Part shown: positions 46,719-57,823 of the stretch, piece by piece
Layout: the number at the start of each line of letters is the position of its first letter
Position numbering within the stretch: position 1 is the first letter of the stretch
Source: Culex pipiens pallens
Taxonomy: Eukaryota; Arthropoda; Insecta; Diptera; Culicidae
Assembly: GCF_016801865.2 (NCBI RefSeq)
Contig: NC_068938.1
Coordinates: forward strand, 51,972,493-52,036,492
DNA: 64,000 bases
Direction: 5' to 3'
The notes under the pieces: generated by a model
Database searches by the model: none
What the model was told of the DNA's origin: nothing
What the model saw: the letters and a program-made list of their open reading frames with translations, nothing else
Program-made: the position numbers and the translations under genes

Positions 46719-48190
46719 CAAAAATAAAAAAAAATTGTTTAGCCCAAATTTACTTATTATTTGTCAATTATGTAATGAAAAGAAGATTTCTATATAAAAA
46801 ATTGCTTAATTGTTATTTTTTAACAAACCATATAAAAGTTATTAAAAGTTATTGAAAGTAAACTTTTGAAAGGTGTTTTACTTTAAATTTAAAAAAAAAA
46901 CGTTTCTGCTACATTCGTGCTCGAAGGTGCAGCGAGTTGACATCTGGAAAGAACACTTCTAATTTAGATTTTAAATTTGCTTTTTCAAATAAAATATAAT
47001 ACATTTCTTAAATTTGATGAATAATTCTCTAGAACTGCGTTTTTTGAGATTTTTAATTTTGTATTTTTTGGTATCGATGTAACTTTGTCCATGCATTCCC
47101 TGTGGCAAAAAAAAAACTGCTAGTATTCGAAAATAAGTACCTGGAGAAGGAATTTTCTGATCGATTTGGTGTCTTTGGCAAAGGCGCAGGACTATTTAGT
47201 ATCCGTTTACTTACACGGAGTAAAAATATTTCCAAGTTATTTTATTTAATTTTCTATAACATAAATTTAAATTGCTTCAGCGAACTAAAAAGACAAAATT
47301 TTCGCTAGAGTTTAAGTGGTTCATAGTCTGAAGAAAAAATTAAATAACACTTTTTGAAAAATATTGAGATTTTTTGAAAATAATTTACTTAGCAGAAATA
47401 AAATTCTTTAAGATAGTGTACCCATCAACTATCTGCCCAATGAACAAAATATTTGATGCCAAACTGTAGAAAACTAGATTTTGATTGCAAATTTAATTCT
47501 GAATCAGACAATTTATTTTTAAATTTAAATTTTGTATGATCACAACTTCTTTTACTGGTTCCAGCACAATCCTTAGCTCTAACGCCTTACGCCTAAAAGA
47601 TGCCTTTTAAGTCCCGTAAAAAATCTCAAAATTCATAAAATACTCATTCTGGGATTTTATTATTATTAATCATTATTTTTTTGGATTCAAGTTTTTTTAA
47701 TGATTTTGATGTGTTGAAATAAACCAACACATAATAAAATAGAGCAAAGGAATATTTCAAAAATTTGATCACATAAATTATTTAAATGTTTTTTTGTTTG
47801 ATTAATTAACATTTAGACTTTGTTGACGAACTTTACTAAAAAAACAAATTAAAAAAAACTAATTATTGTGAACTCTTTGTGGCTTTTTTCAATATAAATA
47901 GATGCATTAGGCAAATCTTACTTAAATGCCAAATTCACGAAATATTGATGATTCCATACTTTTTCTTATGCATGTTCTTAACGACACTGCAGTTTTTAGT
48001 GTGGTTTTGTTCTTCTTCTGTTTCAAAATTCAATTCCATCATTTCAATCTGATCGTTACATATATGTTAGAAATATCATATCACTACGTTTAATTTGTAA
48101 AAGCACATTGTAAATTTGATTTATGAAAAATCTCAATCGAACATTTAAAAACAAGCTTTGCTATAGTTCCAAATTTTCCGCGGTAATTTT
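46719..48190. other. AT-rich DNA, no gene seen
   Basis: Only AT-rich sequence with remnants of the repeat phrase GATCGATTTGGTGTCTTTGGCAAA, here seen in parts near 47158-47180 and related to text near 31857-31880. Probably intron 1 of the CPR gene if the MKI exon is used. Confidence 0.35.
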
Positions 48191-48197
48191 AACTTAC

Positions 48198-48206
48198 AAT
48201 TTTCAT
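48198..48206 (-). CDS. Candidate distal first exon (MKI)
   Basis: Minus strand: GGAAAATG, three codons Met-Lys-Ile, then the canonical donor GTAAGTT. Phase 0, the same design as the MKLL exon. Downstream on the minus strand the first headless compatible exon is the CPR exon 2 at 45688. The resulting start would be MKIELLLVTACLAACLA. Confidence 0.6.
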
Positions 48207-48362
48207 TTTCCACGCACTTTCACCGTCACTCGTCCCAAATTCACTACTGTCACTACAAACTTCTGGCCGGAAAACGGTTCCTTCCGTTCACCGCTCGTCT
48301 TGTCAACTGGAAGACTGCCCTGTCGGATGCGTACTTCCAAACACCAGTTGATAGTGAAATCT

Positions 48363-48397
48363 AATGAGAGAATAGAACTTTACCTACTGTATTTATA
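48363..48397 (-). promoter_or_regulatory. TATA box and initiator for the MKI exon
   Basis: TATAAATA (48397-48390, minus strand) with initiator TCATTAG whose A is at 48365, a 32-base spacing as expected. The predicted leader is about 160 bases. The GC-rich block to 48660 is presumably upstream control DNA. Confidence 0.75.
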
Positions 48398-48660
48398 GAC
48401 GCAAAAGCCTCATCCACACTCATCCACACCTGTTCTAGACATCTTCCCCAGCTTGAACCCTTCTAGAAGCTCTCACCAGACAGCAGCCACGCGACCTGCA
48501 GCGTGACGACACGCCGGCGGTGGCTCTCTCCCTCAGCAGCCATCCGTCAGGTAATATAATATACAAATGTAACCAATCGAAGACATCTCTTCCATACATC
48601 AGCCCCAATGGCCCTGTTCTGCGGGTGATTTAGCACCCGTCCGTCACCGTCAGCCCTGGA

Positions 48661-49324
48661 CCACTACTTTAAAAATTGTAAAATTATTTATTGAGAAAAA
48701 AATATGAAAAGAATACAATGATTGGTTTTATTAAAATAAGGCAGGTTCGTTTGCTAAAATGCGTTTAAGTCTTTCCTACAAAAACACCCACTTTTCAGCA
48801 CAGTGCTTAAAACTACTACTAATTTTCACTACAAGTAGCAAGTAGTGACAGACGTGGAAAGTGATGAACATTTAATTGCCGGTGATTTTCTGTCGCATCC
48901 CCCGCCGCGCAGGTTACAAGTTAAGCAGTGTGACGAAGCGCGATGGGGAGTGTTGGTTAACGCATTTGTCAGTCGGCAGAGCTACCGGTGACCTATCGAG
49001 AAGACATGATACGGTATTAAAACGGAGGAATTTGCGAGCAATCCAAAGTGATGGGTGGATTTCACGTGATCGGTGATTTATTTGAAGGAAAATTGTCAGC
49101 TTGATTTTTTATATAATTTTATTTAGAATTGATTCAGCTTTTGATCATACTTATAAAATGATAAAAAAACATTTTCCTTTAGCTTGATGTGTGTCAAGTT
49201 ACTACACAGACTTTCAACAGGAAATTCGGTAATTTTGTTGTAACACCGTTTGAGTTAGTACTACTACTTAGTAGGTAATATTTGTAATTTTAAAGACTTG
49301 CTTATCTTTGTTGAAATTGTAAAG
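48661..49324 (+). other. Upstream region of the divergent CPR-like gene
   Basis: Holds GC-richer sequence at 48880-49070 and a weak TATATAA at 49110-49116 with ATTCAG near 49132-49137. This could be the promoter of the gene starting at 49325, but the core-promoter match is poorer than for the other CPR genes. Confidence 0.35.
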
Positions 49325-52300
49325 ATGCGTTCTTGGATGCCATCGATTTTAACTGTATTGACGATCATCGTTGCATTTACTGCTGGTGCATGCAAAGGCA
49401 ATTCAATTTCCATAAGCAGGTGGGTTAAGATTGTCTACATTTCTTCTAACTTCTCAAGCAGGGAAAATGTCACAAGGCAAGAATAGCTTGATTTAATTCT
49501 TTTTGTATATAAAGCTAAGGGCAACAGAATTAAAACTTGAATTTCCAGTTAATGTTTTTTTTTTTTCAAACATAAGATTTAATGTTCTTTCTTCATGAAG
49601 TAAGATTTTTTTCAAAGGTATCGTCATCAGGGGTGACATTGGGTCTGGGGGGTGAGATTGGGTCATACAAATTTCGGCTTTTATGTATGACCCAATTTCA
49701 CCCCACAGACCCAATGTCACCCCTGATGACGGTATTCAAACATTTTTTTTTTTACTATTCTAAAGTTTTGAATTGTTTAAAGCATATTAAGCAAAACAAA
49801 ACATATTTCCATAACATTTTTTCGTGATTAATCTGTTTTAAGTGGCAAGATAGATATTTTTTGCATTTTTAAAAATATTTAAATACCTATGTTTAAATCT
49901 TAAAGTATCAGCTTTTCAGCTGTGATTTGATGATTTTTCATTTCTAGATATCGCATGTTTCATTTTCAAAAACTGAGAAATGTCCAATTCGGCGAAACTG
50001 TCTTCATCTCTCAGCGAAATAACGCAATCTAATTCAAAAAGATGCCATGCCATACTGTATGACAGTTATAACAGTTTTCTTGCACAGCATCCACCTTTTA
50101 AGCTTCTCGTTTTAGCTCTAAAGCTGCTCGGAATCTTGTTCGAGTGGTGCAAAGCTGTTTGCATATCTTCGCAAGCTGACTCGATTGACTCGGCTTTTAA
50201 ATGTGCTCGAAGTATCCCGAGCATGGGTATAACAAGGGAAATGCGTAATAATACCTTTCTCTGGTATCAATACCAAATTTTGGTATTCCTGGACCCTTTA
50301 AAATTTGTCTTAAGGATTATGCAAGAGCAAAATGTGGTATCATACCAATTTAAGGTATTGTTTTGATATTGCAAAATTGCAGAATTTGTCAATGGTCGAA
50401 CACCACATTTTTTATCAAATTCCTCTGAAACTATGGGAAAATTTTGACCAATTTTGACAAAATAATTAATTTTGCGCTAAAATGATGTCTCAAAGCGAAT
50501 GCCTTCATTGAAAACCGGAAATTTCAAACTTGATTTTAAACATTTTTGATATACCCCCTAAAGAAATGACTTGAAACTTAAAGTCAGGATGGCACATTTT
50601 GGTATTATTTTGGTATTGAAAGTTTTCATCAAATTCCTCTGAAACTATGGAATTTTTTTTATAAATTTTGACGAGATAATTAATTTTTAATTCACTTGAA
50701 ACCCAAAAATGTTAAAGCTGATTTTCATATTTTTTGATTTACCCACTAAGATTTTTTTTTAAAAACGTTGAAATTTCTCTAAGTCGGGATAACCAAATAC
50801 TTTGAAAAACGAGTTAATCAACAGATTATTGAATTTTGGTGAATTTCAATTCTTATTTTTCAATCTTGTTATTTTTCAGAATCTTCAAGAACTTCAAGCA
50901 CAGGCCGTTCATCAATGACAAATGAATTCGATGTTGTGAAGAATATCACTAAGAACAACATGGAATCATCAGGTGAGTAGATGTGGCTGTTGCATATGGA
51001 TCATTTCTGTTTTTTACTAACTGCAACTGCTGCACTAAAAATGGTATGAAAATACCAAATTTTGGTATTACTTATGCAAATACCAGCGACCAAAATGTGC
51101 TCTTGGTTGCCCAGTAATAGATGGTAAAATAACATGAAATCAAACCAAAATCATGTATGTGGAAGACCACAGGAATCCCAAAATCTGATTTTCCAAGAGC
51201 GCGGGAATACCTAAAAATAAAACCATGGTAATACCAAGTTTTGGTATTCAAGCAATGTCCAAAAATCCAGAAGACCTCAACTTGGTATTGAAATGGTTTT
51301 ATTTTGTGGTACCGTAAACCGGGGTGACTTTGATAGGATTTCAATTTGTTTTTAGAATGTTTTCCAACAGCTGAGGTTTTTCTCAAGATTATTATTTTTA
51401 AAACATGTACTGGGGTAGACTACACAAAGTCCATGCACTATTTCGGAAAAAAAAGTTTTTTCAATAATGTTTAGAAAAATAGTTACGTTCAAAATTCTTA
51501 GTTCTAATTCCGGGGTGACTTTGATAGTCATAGTTTTTAATGTTAAAATCATATTTAAGATGTTCAAACTTTATTTGTACGCTAATTGTACCATCACTAA
51601 AGTAGCTGATATAGTTTTTAAGAAAAAAAAAATCAATGTTTATATTTAGTTAACTAAATGTATATGCTTTTTAGCAAAATACATATAAATTTTAGGTAAA
51701 ATTGTTAAAAAGTCGGAATGTTGCCTAAAATTTGTTAAAACTAGTTTTGTTTATAAAATTATCGATTTATATTGCGTTTTATACTGAATTCAAAGCACGA
51801 ATCACAAGTTTTCATATTTTAACATGAAATTTGTTCAACTAAAATTGCCTATAAATTTGGAGAATTTTTTTAATTGTGTTTCAAAAACACATATTATTTA
51901 TTATTTACAAACTTTTTTAACCTTCTCCTAGTGGAAAATTGTCCAAAGAATCCGAAAATGCATTCCGTTTTCCGATTAAAAATCATGTTCGTTGATAAAA
52001 TCATGACAATTTGAGAAGTTTAAAATAATGACTTTCATGAACATTTTCTTAACTATAGTTAACTAACTTTTTAAACTTGTCAAAATTTTATGAAAAGTTC
52101 TTCTTGAGGTACTTTGAACACTTCTCTACCACGGTCAGTATGTTTCTAAACCATTCCTTACGTATTTTAATTGTACTCTTCATTTTGCGGAAAAATCGCA
52201 AACCTATCAAAGTCACCCCGGCTATCAAAGTCACCCCGTTTTACGGTATTATTTTACCCTTGGAATAACATGGTTTGGTATTGTTGTGCCCTTCCACATA

Positions 52301-52666
52301 CAAGACTTTGGTATGATTTCATGGTATTTTACCATCTATTACTGGGCAACCAAGGGCACATTTTGGTCTCTGTTATTTGCCCAAGTAATACCAAAATTTG
52401 GTATTCCCATGTTATTTACCCCTGCTTGGGATGATAGCTGTTGGAGATCTACCGTTTATTTGAGCTTGAACAGTCGCAACCAGAACTGACGCTTGAAAAA
52501 CATTTGATCTATGATTAGATTTGCAATTCCAGATATTTTTGAAAAGTCAAATAATTACCGATTCGAATCAGTTGAAAGGCAAAAAAAAGAGTTAAACGGC
52601 AGCTTTGTTGTAAAAATTAATCGTTTGTACTTTATTACTCTAAATGTTACGCATAACTTTGTGTAA
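49325..52666 (+). CDS. Divergent secreted cuticular-like protein, 3 exons
   Basis: Proposed exons are 49325-49419, 50890-50972 and 52533-52666, giving 103 aa. Exon 1 encodes a clear signal peptide (MRSWMPSILTVLTIIVAFTA) and stops at AG|GTGGGT. Exon 2 is open over its length and ends at a strong donor (TCATCAG|GTGAGT). Exon 3 follows TTGCAATTCCAG, joins in frame and ends at TAA. The C terminus (NYRFESVERQKKELNGSF, VVKINRLYF, then NVTHNF) lines up with the RR pattern Y.F..E......E..G.F.....LY.I...V...F, but with the Gly, Ala and Asp-Glu-Asn positions replaced. Three N-glycosylation motifs (NIT, NGS, NVT) are present. With the first acceptor (50880) instead of 50890, translation stops early at 46 aa. 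It sits among CPR genes, in opposite orientation. It may be a fast-diverging or decaying CPR. Introns are full of mobile DNA. The model is inference. Confidence 0.5.
49622..49731. mobile_element. 110-bp near-perfect hairpin element
   Basis: Two arms of about 48 bp (CGTCATCAGGGGTGACATTG... and its complement) are separated by about 14 bases and flanked by the 4-bp direct repeat GTAT (49618-49621 and 49732-49735). It lies in intron 1 of the divergent CPR-like gene. It is an unusually compact foldback element, pre-miRNA-like in shape. Confidence 0.8.
50216..52430. mobile_element. Outer foldback element with CCCGAGCA ends, interrupted
   Basis: The left end is CCCGAGCATGGGTATAACA; the right end is the complement of CCCAAGCAGGGGTAAATAAC. 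The interior is packed with palindromic ACCAAATTTTGGTATT words. 51042-51300 and 52255-52420 are inverted copies (GGTTGCCCAGTAATAGATGG / CCATCTATTACTGGGCAACC). A 235-bp internal direct duplication (TCAAATTCCTCTGAAACTATGG at 50419 and 50635, seen as its first 20 bases) is also present. The element at 51312-52246 was inserted at its centre. Confidence 0.65.
51312..52246 (+). mobile_element. CCGTAAACCGGGGTGAC miniature element, full copy
   Basis: Ends CCGTAAACCGGGGTGACTTT and its near-complement AAAGTCACCCCGTTTTACGG, with TA on each side (51310-51311 and 52247-52248). 935 bp, no transposase frame. Additional copies at 33590-34250 (reverse) and from 63633 to the window end. Confidence 0.85.
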
Positions 52667-52749
52667 TCACGAACACAGTCAGGTCACCTTTTTGCTTTTT
52701 CTTCGACAGTTTCCCTCAAATCTCTTCGAGCAAAGTGATGTGGACATCA

Positions 52750-53742
52750 TTACTGTCGCAGCGCTTCCAGGGAACGGAGGATCTCCTCCGGGATTGGCGG
52801 CGGAGTCGGCAGATGGTCGGCCGTCGGCTGGAAACCGTTCTCGTCGGCGATGTAGTCCACGCGGTAACGGACACCATCATCTCCAATGTACTCGTAGAAG
52901 CCCTTGGCACGGAGCACCTCGTTGTCGCTACCACGGTTCTCGATGCGGCCCGATTCGGCCACCTCGATGTTGTTCTCGTTCAGGAACCGGTAGAAGTAGC
53001 CGTCCTCGTTCAGCTCACGGGTCTGCTCCTTGATTCCAATCTGGTCACCCGAGGCTCCCGAGTTACCTCCGAATCGCTTGGCCGGGGCAACCGGGGCGAA
53101 CACTTGAGCTGGGGCTGGGATCACCTTGACGGGGGCACCACCTCCGAAGCGGTTGCCGGAACCAGAGCCGGAGCTGGATCCCGATCCGAAACGGTTACCA
53201 GAGCCCGATCCTGGAATCGGGGATTGGGGTTAGATGGAGTTGAAATATTGGACCACTTGCTTCTTACCTGATCCTCCACGACTTCCCTGACCACCGCGGT
53301 ACTTGCCATCGTCCTGTCCACGGTACAGGCCACTGCCATCCGGACGGTACTTTCCGTCGTCGTACCGGCCAGCGAACTGTTCCGGATAGTAGCGTCCATC
53401 GTTGAAGTTCTGGGCCAGCGCACAGCCCACGACGACCAGCGAAAACTGCAAAACGCAATAAAAAACGATTCCCGTGTTGATTATCACGTATGGTAATTGA
53501 CACTTTCGGTTTCTGTTGCCAAACTTCAAAGCTCTCTTCTGTCTGCTAATGTGCCGATTTGGCACGGAGCCACACTAGAACAGCACCATTATCAGCTTGC
53601 CAAATTTCACACTGTCTGGGTGCATCTTGAAACAGTCCATTGTTCATTCACTATTGAGCTCACTTCTTCTGGCAACAGTTCTTGGCAACGGTTTTGCACT
53701 ATCCCAATTTGGAACGATTCTTACCACGATCAAGCACTTCAT
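52750..53742 (-). CDS. RR-1 cuticular protein with DGKYRP repeats, 3 exons
   Basis: RR-1 exoskeletal protein of 218 aa. Exons: 53725-53742 (MKCLIV), 53268-53445 and 52750-53210, all GT-AG and in frame. The signal peptide MKCLIVFSLVVVGCALA is completed across the first junction, followed by QNFNDGRYYPEQF. The N-terminal region has short Tyr/Asp/Gly/Pro-rich repeats (DGRYYPEQ, DGKYRPDG, DGKYRGG), then a Gly/Ser linker with the repeated word GNRFG. RR-1: DGYFYRFLNENNIEVAESGR, then GFYEYIGDDG, VRYRVDYIADENGF and ADHLPTPPPIPEEIL. The gene at 60937-62330 is a clear paralogue with the same exon plan plus one extra exon. TATATAAA lies at 53879-53886. Confidence 0.94.
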
Positions 53743-53878
53743 TTTTCTTCACACTTTCACGACTGCGACTTCCGGATCGATTGATATTCCTTGCACTCTG
53801 CGGGATCCCAGCTAGTTGGTTGTACTTTCGTTGGATGATACCGGTGAAATGATGTGCCTAATGTAGATCACACTCTAG

Positions 53879-53886
53879 TTTATATA
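53879..53886 (-). promoter_or_regulatory. TATA box of the 53-kb CPR gene
   Basis: TATATAAA on the minus strand. A TCATTT initiator-like sequence lies about 35 bases downstream, followed by a leader of roughly 110 bases. Confidence 0.75.
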
Positions 53887-56454
53887 CCCAAAAATCTCTA
53901 GAGTCTCTAGAGTTCCGAAACGCCAACATTTCCCCCACTTGCTCCAAATTTGGGCGCAGATTTTTTCTCCGGACAATACCGGCCAGACCAGAGACATTTC
54001 AAACGCCCAATGTCTTCTTCTAGAAACAAGCAAGATGTATTATAATCTGCAAACGGCCGCGAATGTGATCTAGATATGGTATCAATTATGCATACATTTA
54101 TGCGAGCCCGTCCCTAATTAATAATACAGCAAGCAAAGCCAAACCAAACGCATATTGGGCGTTTTTCCGAATAGCTGATGGCCGGTTGGCATTTTCGACC
54201 CGTCCAAACCAATGGTGCAACCAAGCTGCTGCAGCTTCTGGTTTTCGGGTGGTGGCCACTTTTCAGTATCAAGGTCACGCCGCATCCCACTGAACCTCTG
54301 CCACGGGGTGACTTTGCACGGTGGACCAGTTTTTTTTTTCTCTATCTAAAAACAGCACAAATTTGACAGATTGTTTATCTATAATAAAACAGCTAAGCTT
54401 TATTGCCTAAGAAATTGACCTGGGAAAGCAGGTCCCTATCCAATCAATGATAGACTGTCTTCCAAATTGGTCAGTTCCGATTGATGGTTGATGCCCTTTT
54501 CATGTTTGGTTTTCACCGACGACCGACGACGGCGGTCTGCCGAAGGATCGATCGGGGTCGTAAATTATCATCATCACTTGGGGAGCAGATAGCAGGTGTT
54601 TTATGGTTCCACTGACCCTGGTGAATTTGGGTGGGAAAAGACTGAACAAATCTGTGTGGGCCCACTATCGAATGCATGGTGTTGAACCGATTAGTTGGAG
54701 CAATTAATTAGCCGGTCAGATCGGGCTTGAGTGTGAGAGAGCTAAAGATAATTGTAAACTAAACACTTTAAAATTGATAACTTTTCATACCCAAATAAGA
54801 CTCCAACAATTTGCCTCTTGTGACACTTCTGCTGTTAAGAGGAGATAGGAGTGTCATAAGATAGCCACAAGCCACGAATAGGAAATCATATTATATCACC
54901 TCCTATCATTACCGTTTGCCTTTTGTTTTTTCACATGTTTACTATAGAATGATATCGTTAACATTTAAATTTAATGGCAAAGAGGCATAGTCTGGGATAT
55001 TAAAAAAAATACTGCGCACTTTATTTTGCATAAACCATAGGAAATCGTCGTGTGTGTGCTATCTTGTGACACGTCATATCTTTTTACAGCAAACGTGTCA
55101 CAAGATATCTCGAAAGCGATGGAATGTTAGTAAATACAAGGCAAATGTCAAAAAATGTCGTTATTTAATTATTGCCAAAGTCAGTTTTCGGATTCTTCGC
55201 TGCCCTTCCACTTGATCTAATACTGGACTCATCAGAGCTTAGCTTTTAGATCCGATCCGTTAAATTTTATTTTCAAATTGCTTATTAAATTTTATTACCA
55301 TATTTTCAAGTAAAAACACCTTGTTAGGAGAGCGCAACCCCTAACTTATTGCTTCAATTTTAGTTTGTTGACGTTCGGCGTCGGACTTTATTTCAGCCGG
55401 ATCCGAGCACTTTCGAAAAAAATGACCCACCCTAATGATTACATTCCCGAGCAGGTGGATAAAACTGGAAAGGTGCAAGTTCTGTTTTTTTTCAGGAGGT
55501 CAGAACTTGTTATTAAAACACCCAGATAAGCTGTTTTAATAACCCAACATAATAACAAATATTTGTTTGAAAAATAAATAATTCTGTTATCAAAAATTAT
55601 TACAGAAAATCAGATAACAGAGAAAAAAAATTTCCCTGATACCACAATTTGGTAATGGTGAGGTATATTTTTTTCAATAGTTTTTTGATATTGTTTGCAT
55701 CTTATTAGTTTGTTATAAAATTTCAATAGTATTGCCTTGGATTTTCACCTTACATATTTTCAAATTCTGAATAAATTAACTAAGCATTGGCTGACGGCTT
55801 ACAAATTTTGTCCAACATTTGAAAAAAAAATTTGACAGGACCAGGCAAAATATCCAATTAAGCAAATAACCAAAATGTTCAAAAGTTCTAGCAATATAAA
55901 AAAACAATAAAATATTTCGTTATGCAAAACATTTTTGATCAAACTATTGATCACCTTGCGGGGTAAATAGTTTAAAGAATCAACATTAAAAATTTTCACT
56001 TTAAAACAAGTTTTGATGTAAAGACCACATTTCATGGCCAAAATAATGTCCTTGACAAAATTGGTCAAAATTTATCCATAACAAAAAAAACCTTAAAAAT
56101 AATAACAAATAAGGTTATGACTGCTGATTGTTTTTTCTAAGTTGTATTAACACATGAATGACGTGATCAATGATTGAATGGTTTTCCATATTCTATACCT
56201 TTTTAGACTAAATGTTGGGGATGTTATTATTTTTCCTCCTCGTTACCGATGGTCATCATTTTCTGATAACAAGATTGATAATTTCAAGAGTAACAAGTGT
56301 TTGGTGCCTTCTGACATAATCTCCAAAATAATAGAAAACGTTTAACAAAGTTTAGATTAGAGTTAAAGAGGAAGAAAGACCGTAAGAGCAATGTCGTACG
56401 GCCTCTTTCAAATCTGGAGCAACACGAGAATATGGTGAATAAGCATTTTGACAG
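53887..56454. other. Upstream promoter DNA and repeat debris
   Basis: 53887-54760 is GC-richer unique DNA, probably regulatory for the CPR gene at 53.7 kb. Beyond it lies AT-rich sequence. Near 54810-55110 is an imperfect inverted pair built on TTGTGACAC / GTGTCACAAGATA. From 55447 (CCCGAGCAGGTGGATAA) starts a probable degraded relative of the CCCGAGCA-ended elements. No gene. Confidence 0.4.
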
Positions 56455-56578
56455 TTTAAACCAAGGGTTTCCAGAAGCATTTGTTACTTGCCAGTCTACC
56501 AATTAATTACTCAAATTACTAGGTCAAAATGATTAATTACTTTTATTACTTTTCACGTTGATAAAAAATATTGATATA

Positions 56579-57823
56579 CAGCAATTCCCCACGAAAACAG
56601 CATGATTCGAAAAAAAAGTTCTCCGATCGGGCTCAAAATTTGTCTGGGGGATCCTTGGCCGAAATAATTAGACCCGTATTTTTTTGTTTGGCCATTAGGG
56701 GGACCTACGCCGTGTTAGGGTGGTCCGAAAAATGGCTATTTTCGTCGATTTTCGCAAAAACCACTTTTTTCAAAAAATCATATCTCCGCGCCATTTCATC
56801 CGATTTTAGCTGTCCTAGACGCAAAAGAAAGGAGATTAGTTTGGCTATTTGGGAAAAATAGTAAGAAGTTTCGAAAATCTAGCTTAACATTTGAAAAGGT
56901 CATATGAAAACTTAAAATGCTGTTTTGAAGGTCTCGGGACCAAAGAGCCTATGTCTGAAAATATTTTTACCGGATTCCTCGGAAAATTTAACATAACATA
57001 TCAAAAAATGGTGAAGTTATGTTTTCGATACTCTGAGATACAATTTTTTGAAAATAAAAACTGAATTTTTCGACGCGCCACGCGCAAAAATGGGAAAATG
57101 ACGAAAAAGGGGAAAAATTTACTTTTTTCACTAAAACTGCGATAACTTGAAAATTTCAGCGATGACCTATACATGTTAGGGTACCAAAATTTTCGTTATT
57201 AAAAGACGCAACTTTTGGTACCATAACATCAATAGGTCATCGCTGAAATTTTCAAGTTATCGCAGTTTTAGTGAAAAAAGTCGATTTTTCCTTGTTTTCG
57301 TCATTTTCCCATTTTTGCGCGTGGCGCGTCAAAAAATCCAGTTTTTATTTTCAAAAAATCGTATCTCAGAGTATCGAAAACATAACTTCAAAATTTTTTA
57401 TATGTTATGTGAAATTTTCCGAGGAATCCGATAAAAATATTTTCAGACATAAGCTCTTTGGTCCCGAGACCTTCAAAACAGCATTTTAAGTTTTCATATG
57501 ACCTTTTCAAATGTTAAGCTAGATTTTCGAAACTTCTTACTATTTTTCCCAAATAGTCAAACTAATCTCCTTTCTTTTGCATCTAGGACAGCTAAAATCG
57601 GATGAAATGGCGCGGAGATATGATTTTTTGAAAAAAGTGGTTTTTGCGAAAATCGACGAAAATAGCCATTTTTCGGACCACCCTAACACGGCGTAGGTCA
57701 CCGTAATGGCCAAACAAAAAAAATACGGGTCTAATTATTTCGGCCAAGGATCCCCCAGAAAAATTTTGAGCCCGATCGGAGAACTTTTTTTTCGAATCAT
57801 GCTGTTTTCGTGGGGAATTGCTG
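56579..57823. mobile_element. Giant near-perfect palindrome 3 (1245 bp)
   Basis: Arms of about 610 bp are inverted around 57200 (CCAAAATTTTCGTTATTAAA at the centre) with very few mismatches. The ends are CAGCAATTCCCCACGAAAAC and its complement, flanked by the 4-bp repeat TATA (56575-56578 and 57824-57827). No coding region. Confidence 0.9.
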
